Assembly (NCBI RefSeq): GCF_020035535.1
Contig: NZ_CP083349.1
Coordinates: 3,118,501 to 3,182,500 of the forward strand
Direction of reading: 5' to 3'
Length of the DNA: 64,000 nt
From: Ensifer adhaerens
GTDB lineage: Bacteria > Pseudomonadota > Alphaproteobacteria > Rhizobiales > Rhizobiaceae
Below, piece by piece: positions 18,959 to 28,781 of the stretch. The notes beneath the pieces are model-generated. The model was not told where the DNA came from and made no database searches. It worked only from the letters and a program-made list of their open reading frames with translations. Position 1 is the stretch's first letter; each line of letters opens with the position of its first letter. The position numbers and the translations under genes were made by a program.

Positions 18959-19845
18959 GCCGGGTACTTGTCTCCGGCGGCACCGGCTTCGTCGGCCGCT
19001 TCATCGTCGAGCACCTGGCCGACCACGGCTACGAGGTCGTCGTCGGGGCACGCACTCCGCCGGTAACCGGGCACTTCCGGGCCCCGACCGCATTTCAGCC
19101 GCTGGCACTCGATGCGACGCGCGATCAAGGTCCAGCCTTCGCGAATATCGACCATTTTGTCCACGCGGCCTTTGAACATGTGCCGGGACGCTACCGGGGT
19201 GGCGAAGGAAACGACCCCGAAGGCTTTCGCCTGGCCAATCTGGACGGCAGCCTTCGTCTCTTTCGGGAGGCGCGCACGAGCGGGGTGAAAACCTGCCTGT
19301 TTCTGTCGAGCCGTGCCGTCTACGGCGAGCAGATGCCGGGCCTGGAACTCATGGAAGAAACGCCGTGCCGGCCGGAAACGCTCTACGGCCGCCTCAAGCT
19401 CGAGGCTGAACAGGCGCTGGCCGCCATGTCCGGCCGGGAATTCAGGCCCGTCAACCTGCGGGTCACCGGTGTCTACGGCGAGACGCGCCCCGGCACCCGC
19501 CACAAGTGGCAGCAACTCTTCTCGGACTACCTCGCCGGACGCCCGGTCTTTCCGCGCGCGGGCACGGAGGTGCATGGCGACGATGTCGGCGCAGCGGTCC
19601 GATTGGCAATCGAAAGCCCGCGTGAACCTGCCGGGTGCGCGACCCTCAATGTCTCCGACGTGCTTGTCGAAAACCGCGCGCTCCTTGCCATTGTCAAGGA
19701 GATCACCGGCAGCACGCATGCCTTGCCGGATACAGCGCCCGTAGCGTGCTTCAATGCCATGGATACCCGAAGGCTGAGAGGAATGGGCTGGCAGCCGGGC
19801 GGAATCGAGCGGTTGCGGCGAACGATCGAAGCTCTGCTCGCCTGA
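18955..19845 (+). CDS. sqdC: SDR-family reductase/epimerase, probable SqdC
   Basis: 296 residues from ATG 18955, which sits in the ATGA overlap with sqdD and is preferred over ATG 18949. It is an extended SDR with GGTGFVGRFI near the N-terminus, the serine of FLSSRAVYGE, and YGRLKLEAEQAL as the YxxxK active-site pair. In the sulfolipid operon of Rhodobacter sphaeroides the third gene, sqdC, encodes a protein of this type, and loss of it leads to a sulfoquinovosyl-dihydroxyacetone product, suggesting a late reductive step. The assignment rests on operon position plus fold; the substrate is inferred. A terminator follows. Confidence 0.75.
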   Translation: MSRVLVSGGTGFVGRFIVEHLADHGYEVVVGARTPPVTGHFRAPTAFQPLALDATRDQGPAFANIDHFVHAAFEHVPGRYRGGEGNDPEGFRLANLDGSLRLFREARTSGVKTCLFLSSRAVYGEQMPGLELMEETPCRPETLYGRLKLEAEQALAAMSGREFRPVNLRVTGVYGETRPGTRHKWQQLFSDYLAGRPVFPRAGTEVHGDDVGAAVRLAIESPREPAGCATLNVSDVLVENRALLAIVKEITGSTHALPDTAPVACFNAMDTRRLRGMGWQPGGIERLRRTIEALLA

Positions 19846-19855
19846 CATCATGCGG

Positions 19856-19889
19856 AAAGGCCCAGCGTCGCGGACGCCGGGCCTTTCTT
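19856..19889 (+). terminator. Intrinsic terminator of the sqdBDC operon
   Basis: Stem AAAGGCCC..GCG / CGC..GGGCCTTT (19856-19886) followed by TCTTG, 11 bases after the sqdC stop. Confidence 0.8.
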
Positions 19890-19939
19890 GTCGCGCCGAA
19901 ACCAGCGCCGATCGGGCAGTCGATCAGCTGCCGGGGCGG

Positions 19940-20605
19940 TCAGGCGACCGCGGGAAGTTCCATTTCCGGCTCAACGCGCGAAGAGGACCTGGCTCTCACT
20001 GCCGAGCCCGGTACGACGAAGAGCAGACTGTGCGCAAAGGCAATGGCTGCGGCGAGCAGCACCGCATAGGCCATCAGGATGGCAGTCATCGGTACAACGA
20101 AGTTGAGTTGCGGCAGCGCGCCGAGCATCAGCGGCACATACCAGGATGTGGCCGAGACGGCGCCGGAGACGAGGAAAACGCTGCGCTGCGTCGTCGACAT
20201 GCCATCCATCAGCGACGAACCGATCTGCGCCTTCACCTTCGGCAGGATGACCGCGTGGATGAACGCACCGTTGATCGTCAGGATGGCGACGATGGTCATC
20301 TTCGCCCAGACTTTTTCGTTGCCGAGCTTGATCGGCTCGAAGAAGCCGTAATAGGCCAGGAAGCCGAAACCGGTGACCCAGAGGAGGATCAACCCCCAAT
20401 TGACGATCTTCGACCCGAAGTGAAACACAGCGAAGTGCTCCGGTGACACCTTGCCCTTGATGAAGAAGCGCAGGATCATGAGGTCGAGAACGGTGGCGGC
20501 ACCCAATCCGAGCGCAAGGCCGATGAAATGAAGGATGCGCAGGCCTGTTTTCAGTCCGATGACGAGATCCAGGCTCAGGGTATTAATCAGAAACGTGAGT
20601 CCCAT
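19940..20605 (-). CDS. Multi-pass integral membrane protein of unknown function
   Basis: 221 residues, about five or six predicted membrane helices: near 5-40 (long, ILHFIGLALGLGAATVLDL), 60-85 (GLILLWVTGFGFLAYY), 100-120, 135-160 and 170-200 (AILMAYAVLLAAAIAF). Histidines occur at helix positions (LHFIG, FIHAVILP, FAHSLLF), so haem or metal binding is conceivable. The charged tail ends EMELPAVA. The family was not recognised with confidence. ATG 20605 is preferred because GGAAGG lies 10 bases upstream; the upstream codon at 20638 would encode through that site. It stands alone, convergent with sqdC. Confidence 0.7.
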   Translation of the reverse strand: MGLTFLINTLSLDLVIGLKTGLRILHFIGLALGLGAATVLDLMILRFFIKGKVSPEHFAVFHFGSKIVNWGLILLWVTGFGFLAYYGFFEPIKLGNEKVWAKMTIVAILTINGAFIHAVILPKVKAQIGSSLMDGMSTTQRSVFLVSGAVSATSWYVPLMLGALPQLNFVVPMTAILMAYAVLLAAAIAFAHSLLFVVPGSAVRARSSSRVEPEMELPAVA

Positions 20606-21077
20606 TAGAAAAGTACCTTCCGATGTCGTTAGCATCACATGGGAACGGCACCCCCCACTAATTTGGCGCCTCTTCGTGTTCCCTCAGACCATGTGAAATA
20701 ACGCTGAACGCAATACGCTTCCGTCTGTCCCTAGGCGGCATGTGATACTGTTACGCCCGTTGTCGCCTTAGACGCTAGTCCATACTTTGCCGCATTTTTG
20801 ACACCTTTCAGCGTCTGCAAACTGGCCTTTGGACTAGGTCTGGCGTCGCCCGGGCTCTAGGTACGGGCGAAATCGGCTCAAAGCGCGGCATCGCTGTGGC
20901 GAGATTAAGAATATTGTAAAATAGTCACATTGAATACGAATTCGCAGATCGCAGCCGTTACCCCTTGAAACGGCCAGGCACATCACCAACGACGGAGACA
21001 GGCGACGCTTGGCCCGCCCCACGGCAACCCCGTCCGACAAGGGTGGCGGACACCCGTCGCGCACGGCGCGGGCGTGA
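20606..21077. other. 472-base intergenic region
   Basis: No convincing gene on either strand. It must hold the promoter of the membrane protein at 19940-20605 and the 3' end of the metallophosphoesterase transcript. It also holds a perfect 8-bp inverted repeat, CTAGTCCA (20775-20782) and TGGACTAG (20830-20837), 47 bases apart. Confidence 0.5.
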
Positions 21078-21980
21078 TTACCCGAGATCGATGACGACGA
21101 TCTCCGGCGGGACGCCGAAACGGACAGGCGCGAGAGAGCAGCCGAGCCCGCCCGAGACAATCAGGTTGCGGTCGTCCTCGACCATATGGCCATAGGCGTA
21201 GCGATCGCCGAAGCGCGAAGGCACCACCGGCGCATAGCCGAGAAACCGTACCTGGCCACCGTGGGTATGACCCGACAGCGTCAGCGCGACCCGCGCGGGA
21301 ACGCTCGGGAAGATGTCCGGCTCGTGGGCAAGCAGAATGACAGGATCACCGTCGGCCACCTGGGCAAGCGTGCCGTCGAGATCGTCGAGACCTGTCATGC
21401 GCTGGCGCTGCCACTTCTTGCCCGGCACCAGGGCAAGCTGGTCTTCGAGACCGGCAATCCAGAAGCCCTGCCCGTCCTTTTCAAGCCGGATCGCCCGATT
21501 GCTGTAGACGTTGATGCCGACATCCTGCAGCGCCTTGTGCCCGAAGGTCGGACCAGCGCCATTTCTCTGCGCCGTCTTGTCCTCCCACCAGTCGTGATTG
21601 CCCATGACGGCATGAACGCCGAGCGGTGCCGTGAGCGTGGCAAGCGCTTTCGACCATTCGCTGGAATGCACGTAGCTGGTGACGAAGTTCATACCGGCGA
21701 CATAGTCGCCGAGGAGCACCGTGACATCGCCGCCGAGACTGTTGGCCTGGCGGCAAATCGAAGCGATGCGGCTCGCCGGCATCCACGGCTCGCAAGCATG
21801 GATATCCGTGAGCATGACGACACGAAGCTTTAGGCCGGGCGTCCAACCGGGCGGCGTCACCGCGTAACGGGTCACGCTCAGACGAGCCAGTGGTTCCACG
21901 GCAAAGGCGTAACCGCCGAGCGCCGCCATGCTGGCGATCCCGCCGCCGATCACTTTCAATAATCCGCGGCGTGTAATCAT
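21078..21980 (-). CDS. Tat-exported metallophosphoesterase (YaeI-like)
   Basis: 300 residues. The N-terminus ITRRGLLKVIGGGIASM is a twin-arginine-type export signal or anchor. The calcineurin-like metallophosphoesterase motifs follow in order: LTDIHACEP, LLGDYVAG, VMGNHDWW, LLAHEPDIF and SGHTHGGQV. Homologues include YaeI-type lipid or diphosphate phosphodiesterases; the substrate is unknown. Its ATG follows the ruvB stop without a gap (TAGATG), so it is probably co-transcribed and translationally coupled with ruvCAB, although no DNA-repair role is implied for an exported enzyme. Confidence 0.85.
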   Translation of the reverse strand: MITRRGLLKVIGGGIASMAALGGYAFAVEPLARLSVTRYAVTPPGWTPGLKLRVVMLTDIHACEPWMPASRIASICRQANSLGGDVTVLLGDYVAGMNFVTSYVHSSEWSKALATLTAPLGVHAVMGNHDWWEDKTAQRNGAGPTFGHKALQDVGINVYSNRAIRLEKDGQGFWIAGLEDQLALVPGKKWQRQRMTGLDDLDGTLAQVADGDPVILLAHEPDIFPSVPARVALTLSGHTHGGQVRFLGYAPVVPSRFGDRYAYGHMVEDDRNLIVSGGLGCSLAPVRFGVPPEIVVIDLG

Positions 21981-23021
21981 CTATTCGTCCTCGAGTGTCA
22001 GCCGAAACTGCGTCGCCTCGACCTCTTTCGGCGGGTTGAGGCCGATATGTTTCCAGGCATTCGCGGTCAAGATACGGCCGCGCGGTGTTCGCTGGATGAA
22101 GCCCTGCTGGATCAGGTAGGGCTCTATGATGTCTTCGATAGCATCGCGCGGTTCCGAGAGGCCAGCGGCGATAGTTTCGATGCCGACAGGACCGCCGGCG
22201 AAATTCTGCGCGATCATGAAGAGGTAGCGACGGTCGAGCTGGTCGAGCCCCATGTTGTCGACAAGCAGCCGCGTCAGCGCTTCGTCGGCAATCTGCTTGG
22301 TCACGGCTTCGGCGCGCGCCACTTCGGCGAAGTCGCGCACTCGGCGCAACAGCCGGCCGGCAATGCGCGGCGTGCCGCGGGCGCGGCGGGCGATTTCGCG
22401 CGCACCGTCGTCGGTCATGCCGAGGCCCATCAGCCTGGCGCCACGCCGGACGATCGATTCCAGTTCCTCGACCGTATAGAAATTGAGCCGCACCGGAATG
22501 CCGAAGCGGTCGCGAAGCGGCGTCGTCAAGAGACCGAGGCGGGTCGTCGCCGCCACCAGCGTGAATTTCGACAGGTCGATCTTCACCGAGCGCGCCGCCG
22601 GGCCCTCGCCGATGATGAGGTCGAGTTGGAAATCCTCCATCGCCGGATAGAGAATCTCTTCGACGGCAGGGTTGAGCCGGTGGATTTCGTCGATGAAGAG
22701 CACGTCACGCTCTTCGAGATTGGTGAGCAGGGCCGCAAGGTCGCCGGCCTTGGCGATGACCGGACCGGAAGTCGAGCGGAAATTGACCCCGAGCTCCTTG
22801 GCCATGATCTGCGCAAGCGTCGTCTTGCCGAGACCTGGCGGGCCGACGAAGAGCACGTGGTCCAGCGCCTCGCCGCGGTTCTTGGCCGCCTCGATGAAGA
22901 TCTTCAGGTTGGCGCGCGCTTCCGCCTGGCCGGTAAACTCGTCCAGCGACTGCGGACGCATGGTCGCGTCGAGATCCTCACCGCGTTTTTCCGGCGTTAT
23001 CAGACGTGCCGCGTCAGTCAT
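21981..23021 (-). CDS. ruvB: Holliday junction branch-migration ATPase RuvB
   Basis: 346-residue AAA+ hexameric motor that with RuvA drives branch migration. [11 protein letters not shown] is near the start, Walker A GPPGLGKT is at 60-67, Walker B is [10 protein letters not shown], then [26 protein letters not shown] sensor regions and a C-terminal winged helix with [12 protein letters not shown]. Length is standard. It lies 94 bases downstream of ruvA in the ruvC-ruvA-ruvB order. Confidence 0.98.
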   Translation of the reverse strand: MTDAARLITPEKRGEDLDATMRPQSLDEFTGQAEARANLKIFIEAAKNRGEALDHVLFVGPPGLGKTTLAQIMAKELGVNFRSTSGPVIAKAGDLAALLTNLEERDVLFIDEIHRLNPAVEEILYPAMEDFQLDLIIGEGPAARSVKIDLSKFTLVAATTRLGLLTTPLRDRFGIPVRLNFYTVEELESIVRRGARLMGLGMTDDGAREIARRARGTPRIAGRLLRRVRDFAEVARAEAVTKQIADEALTRLLVDNMGLDQLDRRYLFMIAQNFAGGPVGIETIAAGLSEPRDAIEDIIEPYLIQQGFIQRTPRGRILTANAWKHIGLNPPKEVEATQFRLTLEDE

Positions 23022-23115
23022 GCATTCGTTCCAGTTGGTCGGTCGTCATGGCGCGGGCACCCACCGGTGTCCGGCCTCTTCCGTTCTGCCTTCTGCGCCC
23101 CGCCAAGGCAAGCGC

Positions 23116-23733
23116 TCATCGCGCCAGTTCCTTGAGGCCGAGGCGAATGAGCTTGGCGCTGTCGCCGCCCTCGCCGCCGTTCTTCAGCGCAGCCGCAACC
23201 GCATTGGCCGCCTGGTCACGCGAGTAGCCAAGATTGGTGAGTGCCGAGACAGCATCGGAGACCGGCGCGGACGCGACGCCGTCTCCAAGCTCTTGCTTGA
23301 GGCCGATCGACGACGACATTTCACCGGCAAAGGACGGCGCCTTGTTCTTGAGCTCGGTGACGATGCGCACCGCCACCTTCGGGCCGACGCCCGGGGCGCG
23401 CGAGACCGAAGTTTTGTCCTGCAGCGCAATGGCATTGGCCAGTTCGCCCGGCGTCAGGGTCGAGAGCACTGCGAGCGCCACTTTCGAGCCGACGCCCTGC
23501 ACGCTCTGCAACAGCCGGAACCATTCCCGCTCCAGCGCAGTGAGGAAGCCGAAGAGCTTCAACTGATCCTCGCGCACATAGGTCTCGATGAACAGTATCG
23601 CCGCCTCGCCGGCGGAGCCAAGCTTGGACAGCGTGCGCGCCGAACAAAAGGCGACATAGCCTACGCCATGCACGTCGAGCACGACATGATCCTCGCCGAT
23701 CTCGTCGATGGTACCCTTCAATTTGCCGATCAT
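23116..23733 (-). CDS. ruvA: Holliday junction DNA-binding protein RuvA
   Basis: 205 residues beginning [23 protein letters not shown] (OB-fold domain I). It continues with helix-hairpin-helix domain II ([17 protein letters not shown] and [17 protein letters not shown]) and C-terminal domain III that binds RuvB ([18 protein letters not shown]). ATG 23733 is chosen because the family starts MIGKLKG; the in-frame extension to 23772 is not conserved. Confidence 0.97.
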   Translation of the reverse strand: MIGKLKGTIDEIGEDHVVLDVHGVGYVAFCSARTLSKLGSAGEAAILFIETYVREDQLKLFGFLTALEREWFRLLQSVQGVGSKVALAVLSTLTPGELANAIALQDKTSVSRAPGVGPKVAVRIVTELKNKAPSFAGEMSSSIGLKQELGDGVASAPVSDAVSALTNLGYSRDQAANAVAAALKNGGEGGDSAKLIRLGLKELAR

Positions 23734-23849
23734 ATGGCGTCTCTCGCGGTGGGGGATGGTCGCCCAGACCATCGGAAGATATCTTGTCTCCAGCGTCGCG
23801 CGTCTTTCAAGACGCGTAGGGTCGCCGTCATATTTTAGATCTACTGCAA

Positions 23850-24362
23850 CTACGCCATCAATGCGGCGAGCCGGCTGGTAACAGATTGCCGGTTGTGGGC
23901 ATGGCAGATGGCGATCGCCAACGCGTCCGCTGCATCGTTGCCCTTGAACTCGACCTTCGGCATCAGAACCCTGATCATCATGTGGATCTGCTGCTTCTCG
24001 CCATGGCCGACGCCGATCACCGCCTTCTTGACGGCGTTCGGCGCATATTCGGCAACTCTCAGGCCGGCACGCGCCGGCACCAGCATGGCAATGCCGCGCG
24101 CCTGGCCAAGTTTCAGCGTCGCGGTCGCGTCCTTGTTGACGAAGGTCTGCTCCACTGCCGCCTCGTGCGGCTGGTAGCTGTGCACCACCTCGGCAAGGCC
24201 GTCGTGCAGCTGGCAGAGTCGCGAGGCGAGATCCATGTCTCCATCGGAAGTGACCGTGCCCGAGGCCACGAAGCGCAGCGAATTGCCAAGCGTCTCGATG
24301 ATGCCCCAGCCAGTGCGGCGCAAACCCGGATCGATGCCGATGATGCGAATCGTATTCTGCAT
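23850..24362 (-). CDS. ruvC: Holliday junction resolvase RuvC
   Basis: 170-residue RNase H-fold endonuclease that cuts Holliday junctions symmetrically. The catalytic acidic residues are visible in [13 protein letters not shown] (Asp near 11), [10 protein letters not shown] (Glu near 70) and [14 protein letters not shown] (two C-terminal Asp). The start [13 protein letters not shown] at 24362 has GGGTG upstream. The longer frame to 24518 would overlap the start of the divergent monooxygenase gene and is rejected. It is the first gene of ruvCAB. Confidence 0.97.
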   Translation of the reverse strand: MQNTIRIIGIDPGLRRTGWGIIETLGNSLRFVASGTVTSDGDMDLASRLCQLHDGLAEVVHSYQPHEAAVEQTFVNKDATATLKLGQARGIAMLVPARAGLRVAEYAPNAVKKAVIGVGHGEKQQIHMMIRVLMPKVEFKGNDAADALAIAICHAHNRQSVTSRLAALMA

Positions 24363-24532
24363 GAAATTCACCCTATGATGCCAGTCTGGACGCTGCCAGC
24401 AAAAAGTGAACAAAACAAAAACATACACACAGGCGAGAGGACCCGCGGGGATTTCTTCGCTACCGCCCTTGGATTGAGGAAAATTGAGCTTACATAGCTT
24501 TCCATCAATTTCTCTCAATGAAGGCCCTTACC

Positions 24533-25534
24533 ATGGCGACTTTCTCCGTCCTCGATCTCTCCCCGATCACGCAAGGCGGCAGTGTCGCCCAATCGCTCGA
24601 AAATTCGCGCCGGCTGGCCCAGGCTGCGGAGGAAAACGGCTATCAGCGCTTCTGGCTGGCAGAGCATCACGGCATGAAGGGCATAGCCAGTGCGGCGACC
24701 TCACTGGTGATCTCGCACGTGGCTGCTGCCACCAAGACAATCCGCGTCGGCTCCGGCGGCATCATGCTGCCCAACCACTCGCCGCTGGTGATCGCCGAAC
24801 AGTTCGGCACGCTGGCAGCTCTTTATCCGGGTCGCATCGATCTCGGCCTCGGCCGCGCGCCCGGCACCGACATGCGCACCGCCCAGGCGCTTCGGCGCAA
24901 CATGGAGGCGAGCGGCAACAATTTCCCGAACGACGTCGTCGAACTACAGGCGCTGCTCGGCCCGGTGGCCGAAGACCAGAAGATCATCGCCGTTCCGGGT
25001 GCCGATACCAATGTGCCGATCTGGCTGCTGGGCTCCAGCCATTTCAGCGCCCATCTCGCCGGCATGCTCGGCCTCCCCTTCGCCTTCGCTTCGCACTTCG
25101 CGCCAGACATGCTGCTCTCGGCGCTAGAGATCTACCGCGAACGCTTTACGCCGTCGGAAACACTCGAAAAGCCGCACGTCATGGTCGGCGTCATGGGTGT
25201 CGCCGCCGATACGGACGAGGAGGCGAACTACCTTTTCACCTCGATGCAGCAATCCTTTGTCGCGCTGCGTCGCAATGCGCGCGGGCAGTTCCCGCCGCCG
25301 GTCCAGTCGATGGATGGACTCTGGAGCTATGATGAAAAGATCTTCGTCGACCATTCGATGATGTATGCGGTGGTCGGCGGGCCAGAGACGATCCGCCGCA
25401 AGATCGCGACCTTCCTCGAGCAGACAAAAGCCGACGAGCTGATCATCTCCATGCCGATCTTCGACATGGACGCCCGCCTGAATTCGCTTCGCCTTTTCGC
25501 GGACGCGCAGAAGGAGCTCGCCAAGGCCGCCTGA
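24533..25534 (+). CDS. Luciferase-like flavin-dependent monooxygenase
   Basis: 333-residue bacterial-luciferase-like (LLM class) oxidoreductase with an expected TIM barrel using reduced FMN. Typical features are FSVLDLSPI at the start, [32 protein letters not shown] and [13 protein letters not shown], in that order. The substrate is unknown. ATG 24533 has GAAGG about 10 bases upstream, while ATG 24518 has no ribosome site. It is divergent from ruvC and convergent with the HAD gene. Confidence 0.88.
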   Translation: MATFSVLDLSPITQGGSVAQSLENSRRLAQAAEENGYQRFWLAEHHGMKGIASAATSLVISHVAAATKTIRVGSGGIMLPNHSPLVIAEQFGTLAALYPGRIDLGLGRAPGTDMRTAQALRRNMEASGNNFPNDVVELQALLGPVAEDQKIIAVPGADTNVPIWLLGSSHFSAHLAGMLGLPFAFASHFAPDMLLSALEIYRERFTPSETLEKPHVMVGVMGVAADTDEEANYLFTSMQQSFVALRRNARGQFPPPVQSMDGLWSYDEKIFVDHSMMYAVVGGPETIRRKIATFLEQTKADELIISMPIFDMDARLNSLRLFADAQKELAKAA

Positions 25535-25543
25535 CGCTAGGGA

Positions 25544-26173
25544 TCAGTTCACGCCGAAGGCCGGTGCGATCTCCTCTACGCTGGCGAAGAACCGATCCGG
25601 CCCGAGCTTCTGCAGGAAAGCCGGGTCGGCATAGCCCCAGGCCACGGCACCCGCGGCAATGCCGGCCTTGCGCGCCGCCTCGATGTCGCGCGCCTCGTCC
25701 CCGATCGCGAGGAACCGGGCGGGATTCAGGCCGGAGTATCGGATCGCCTTCTTGAAATGCTGCGCCTTGCCGAAGAGAGCGGCGCCGCATTCGAACAGGT
25801 CCACAGCGGCAGCTACTTCTCCGAGCGCAGCGCGAATGCCCTCTTCCGCGTTCGAACTGACGATGGCGATGCCGATACCGGCAGCCTTCAACCGCGCCAA
25901 CAGCTCGGCAACGCCCGGAAACAGCCGGACGGAGGCGGCCTCGGCCGCCATGGCCCGGCGCATGAAGGTGGCAATCTGCGGCAACTTCCATACGGGCACG
26001 CCGAGATGCGCGATGATTTCGCGGTTGCCCATAGTTCTCAGCGACTGGAATTCCGCAATGGAAAGCTCCCGAAAGCCGTAGCAACGCGCAGCGCTGTTGC
26101 AGGCGGCCATGAAGCTCGCCGCCGTATCGGCCAGCGTGCCATCGAAATCGAAGATCGCGAACTGATAGGTCAT
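25544..26173 (-). CDS. HAD-superfamily hydrolase (phosphoglycolate-phosphatase-like)
   Basis: 209 residues. The nucleophile motif FDFDGTLADT is near residues 8-17, motif II is AIVSSNAE, and the C-terminal GDEARDIEAARKAG carries the metal-binding acid pair. The alpha-helical cap between them is of the Gph/PgmB type. The substrate could be phosphoglycolate, a sugar phosphate or a pyrophosphate. ATG 26173 (MTYQFAIFDFDG) is preferred to ATG 26194. It is convergent with the monooxygenase and downstream of yebC beyond a terminator. Confidence 0.85.
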   Translation of the reverse strand: MTYQFAIFDFDGTLADTAASFMAACNSAARCYGFRELSIAEFQSLRTMGNREIIAHLGVPVWKLPQIATFMRRAMAAEAASVRLFPGVAELLARLKAAGIGIAIVSSNAEEGIRAALGEVAAAVDLFECGAALFGKAQHFKKAIRYSGLNPARFLAIGDEARDIEAARKAGIAAGAVAWGYADPAFLQKLGPDRFFASVEEIAPAFGVN

Positions 26174-26276
26174 CAGCGCCACATTAACGTTCAAGCGGAA
26201 ACGCTGGAAGCGGGAAGACGCTCTCGAATCAAAGTGCTAGGGCGTATTTTGCGCGCTCGTCCCGGCGCACGACGCC

Positions 26277-26309
26277 CAAAGAAGAACCCGTGTCCTTTCG
26301 GACACGGGT
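26277..26309 (-). terminator. Intrinsic terminator of yebC
   Basis: Perfect 10-bp stem ACCCGTGTCC/GGACACGGGT with a TTTC loop (26286-26309), followed on the minus strand by TCTTCTTTGGG. Confidence 0.75.
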
Positions 26310-26338
26310 GAATATTCCGGAACTTGCCGGGCGTCGGA

Positions 26339-27085
26339 TCAGGCCGACAGCTTCGCCAGGATCTCGTCCGACACTTCAAAGTTCGAATAGACGTTCTGGA
26401 CGTCGTCGTCGTCTTCAAGGATGTCGATGAGCTTCATCAGCGACTGCGCCTTTTCCTCGTCGACCGGAACGGTGTTCTGGGCCTTCCAGATCGCCTTGAC
26501 CGTTTCGGCTTCGCCGAGCGTGTCTTCGAGCGCCTTGGAGACTTCGCCGATCGCCTCGAAGCCGCAGATGATCGTGTGACCGTCCTCGTCGGTGGTGACG
26601 TCGTCGGCACCTGCTTCGATCGCCGCGTCCATCACCTTGTCGGCGTCACCGACCGAAAGCTTGTAGGTGATCTCGCCGACACGGTCGAAGGAGAAGGAAA
26701 CCGAACCGGTTTCACCGAGCGCACCGCCGGCCTTGGTGAAGGTCGAGCGCACGTTGGAGGCGGTACGGTTGCGGTTGTCGGTCAAGGCTTCGACGATGAC
26801 GGCAACGCCACCGGGGCCGTAACCCTCGTAGCGGACTTCTTCGTAGTTCTCCGCGTCTCCGCCGGAGGCCTTCTTGATCGCCCGTTCGATGTTGTCCTTC
26901 GGCATCGACTGCGCCTTGGCGTTCTGGATCGCCAGGCGCAAGCGCGCGTTCATCGCCGGGTCGGGCATACCGGACTTGGCGGCAACCGTGATTTCGCGCG
27001 CGAGCTTGGAAAACATTTTCGAGCGCACCGCATCCTGACGGCCCTTGCGGTGCATGATGTTCTTGAACTGTGAATGGCCAGCCAT
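26339..27085 (-). CDS. yebC: YebC/PmpR-family DNA-binding/translation factor
   Basis: 248 residues beginning [18 protein letters not shown], the family signature. [20 protein letters not shown] and [13 protein letters not shown] (domain I/II) and [19 protein letters not shown] follow, with an acidic C-terminus [15 protein letters not shown]. YebC proteins were described as transcriptional regulators and more recently as ribosome-associated factors that relieve stalling. It often lies near ruvC in bacteria, as here (2.7 kb away). ATG 27085 has AGAGGG upstream. Confidence 0.95.
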   Translation of the reverse strand: MAGHSQFKNIMHRKGRQDAVRSKMFSKLAREITVAAKSGMPDPAMNARLRLAIQNAKAQSMPKDNIERAIKKASGGDAENYEEVRYEGYGPGGVAVIVEALTDNRNRTASNVRSTFTKAGGALGETGSVSFSFDRVGEITYKLSVGDADKVMDAAIEAGADDVTTDEDGHTIICGFEAIGEVSKALEDTLGEAETVKAIWKAQNTVPVDEEKAQSLMKLIDILEDDDDVQNVYSNFEVSDEILAKLSA

Positions 27086-27169
27086 GGCACCCTCTGCATG
27101 CATGATTATGTAGGAATGGGGCGCCTTATAGTTTTATTGCCGCTTTTCGTCCAGCCGGGGCGCGGCTTT

Positions 27170-27652
27170 TCAGTCGGCCGATACCTGCGCGCGGCTCAAG
27201 AGGAAGCTGTGTCCGTCATCGCGACGGCACGAAAGGCCGGTGCGTTCGGAGGCGCAGGAAAACGGCCCCCGCACCCAGCTTTGCCCATAGTCGAGCACCG
27301 GGCCGGAGGAACAACAGCTCGGATCGCCGACGGCGTGATCAAGCATGGCTGCACCCGTACGGCCCATTGTGGCCCGAACGTAATGCGGCGTGACGATATC
27401 GCAGGCAAGCTCGGGGCCGCCGTCGGCGGGCTGGTAGACCGGCGTGCCGCCGGCCGGCGTATAGACGCAGCCGATATTGCCCGAGGGCATCACGAACACC
27501 TCCTGCTTGCCCGCCGGTCGCACCGTGGTTTCAGGTGGGTTCTGCAGTTGTTGTCCTTCGGGAGAGGGCATGCGGGGCGGAGGCGCGCCGCCTGCCTCGG
27601 CAAGGGTCGACAGGGACAGGAAAAGCGAAACGCCAACTACAAGCAACTTCAT
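27170..27652 (-). CDS. Small secreted protein, DUF6636-like
   Basis: 160 residues with a Sec signal peptide MKLLVVGVSLFLSLSTLAEA. A proline-rich segment (about 24-48) follows, then a compact cysteine-containing domain with FVMPSGNIGCVYTP, GGPELACDIV, CCSSGPVLDYGQSW and SCASERTGLSCRRDDGHSFLLSRA. The pattern of an SGNIGC opening, paired cysteines and a final GHSFxLSR is that of DUF6636-type exported proteins; the function is unknown. AGGATCG precedes ATG 27652. It is followed closely in the same direction after the metallo-beta-lactamase-fold gene (17-base gap), so the two are probably one operon. Confidence 0.8.
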   Translation of the reverse strand: MKLLVVGVSLFLSLSTLAEAGGAPPPRMPSPEGQQLQNPPETTVRPAGKQEVFVMPSGNIGCVYTPAGGTPVYQPADGGPELACDIVTPHYVRATMGRTGAAMLDHAVGDPSCCSSGPVLDYGQSWVRGPFSCASERTGLSCRRDDGHSFLLSRAQVSAD

Positions 27653-27669
27653 CGGGCGATCCTGAAAGT

Positions 27670-28500
27670 TCAGACGCCCTGCAGAATATAAATCAGAGGT
27701 TTGCTTGGCAAGGAACGCAACGAGACTTTGACGCTGGCACTCTCCGCGAAGCGTTTGTCGTAGTCTTCGCCGAACATATCGAGGAAAGCATCGATTGGCG
27801 GGCCGCGGCGGTGCATCGGCAGGATCAACGACGAGCGCAGCCGGCTGACCACCCGGCTCATGCTTTCCGCCCCCATGGTCAGGCCACCATCGACAGGTAC
27901 CATCACGACGTCGAGCCTGCCGATCTGGCGATAGTGGCTGTCGTCGAGTTCGTGGTGAAGATGCCCGAGATGGCCGATGCAGAGATCCGCCACCTCGAAG
28001 ATGAAGATCGAGTTGCCGTCGTGCTCCATCCCGCCGGCGGCGCGAATATCGGTGGTGACGTTGCGAATGTAGGCGTCGCCAACCACGAGATCGTGACGGG
28101 CGGGCTTGCCGCTGTCGCCCCAGCCGTGCAGGACGTTCCTGATCGCCGGGTCGGGCGAAAGCGTGTAGTGGCTCGAATGCGCCTTGTTCATCGTTGCGAC
28201 CGTCGGCGGCGCCGAGGGCGCGAACCAGCCATTGTAGTCGGTTGCGATCGACACGCCGCCGGGTGTCTCGATCAGGAAGGTGGAATGGCCGAGATAGGTT
28301 ATCGTCACCTCGGCGACCGCCGCCTGTCTCTTGGCGGCAGCAGCGGGAGTGAAGCTGGCGAAGGTCGCCTGGGGTATAGCCTCTGCAATCGCCTGGCATT
28401 GGCTGGCGTGGCTTGGCGGTTGTTGCGCATGCGCGACCGAAGGCCAGAACGCATGAATGAGCCATATGGCGGCGAACGTGTAGACAAGGTACCGGAGCAT
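27670..28500 (-). CDS. Exported metallo-beta-lactamase-fold hydrolase (UlaG-like)
   Basis: 276 residues. The signal peptide MLRYLVYTFAAIWLIHAFW ends at AHAQQ. The rest resembles the UlaG-like MBL fold: TITYLGHSTFLIETPGGVSIATDYNGW, HSSHYT, a HLGHLHHEL metal segment, VVMVPVDGG, and LILPMHRRG near the C-terminus. The usual first HxHxDH motif is altered (MNKAHSSHYT instead), so metal binding and activity are uncertain. GAAGG lies before the ATG. Probably in an operon with the secreted protein at 27170-27652. Confidence 0.8.
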   Translation of the reverse strand: MLRYLVYTFAAIWLIHAFWPSVAHAQQPPSHASQCQAIAEAIPQATFASFTPAAAAKRQAAVAEVTITYLGHSTFLIETPGGVSIATDYNGWFAPSAPPTVATMNKAHSSHYTLSPDPAIRNVLHGWGDSGKPARHDLVVGDAYIRNVTTDIRAAGGMEHDGNSIFIFEVADLCIGHLGHLHHELDDSHYRQIGRLDVVMVPVDGGLTMGAESMSRVVSRLRSSLILPMHRRGPPIDAFLDMFGEDYDKRFAESASVKVSLRSLPSKPLIYILQGV

Positions 28501-28730
28501 CAGCCTTCACCTCTCTCACTTTGCTTGACCTCGGGCCTGAGAGCCGCGTGGAGTGAAGCCGTTGAACAGCGAATGGAAGCCTTTGCCTTCGCTCGGCCTG
28601 ATGATGGCGTCACGGGCGGTGAGAGAATTGTTCAAGCTTTCGGCCTCGTCCAGTTACAAACGGCAGGCTCTGCTCACGTTTTCGTCACCGCGCCCAATTG
28701 CGAGCCGGGAAATGGCCCCTGTTCAACGGC

Positions 28731-28758
28731 AAATGCCCCGGCATTGCTACCGGGGCAT
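28731..28758 (-). terminator. Terminator-like hairpin of the RND operon
   Basis: Perfect 9-bp stem ATGCCCCGG/CCGGGGCAT with an 8-base loop, 24 bases after the RND permease stop. It is followed on the minus strand only by TTTGCC, so it may also act by stabilising the 3' end. Confidence 0.6.
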
Positions 28759-28781
28759 CGCCACTTTCTAGGGGGCCTTCG

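Noticed and set aside
27653..28519. N-terminal extension of the small secreted protein to about 449 residues
   Set aside because: The extension runs through the metallo-beta-lactamase-fold gene in another frame; the real signal peptide begins at 27652.
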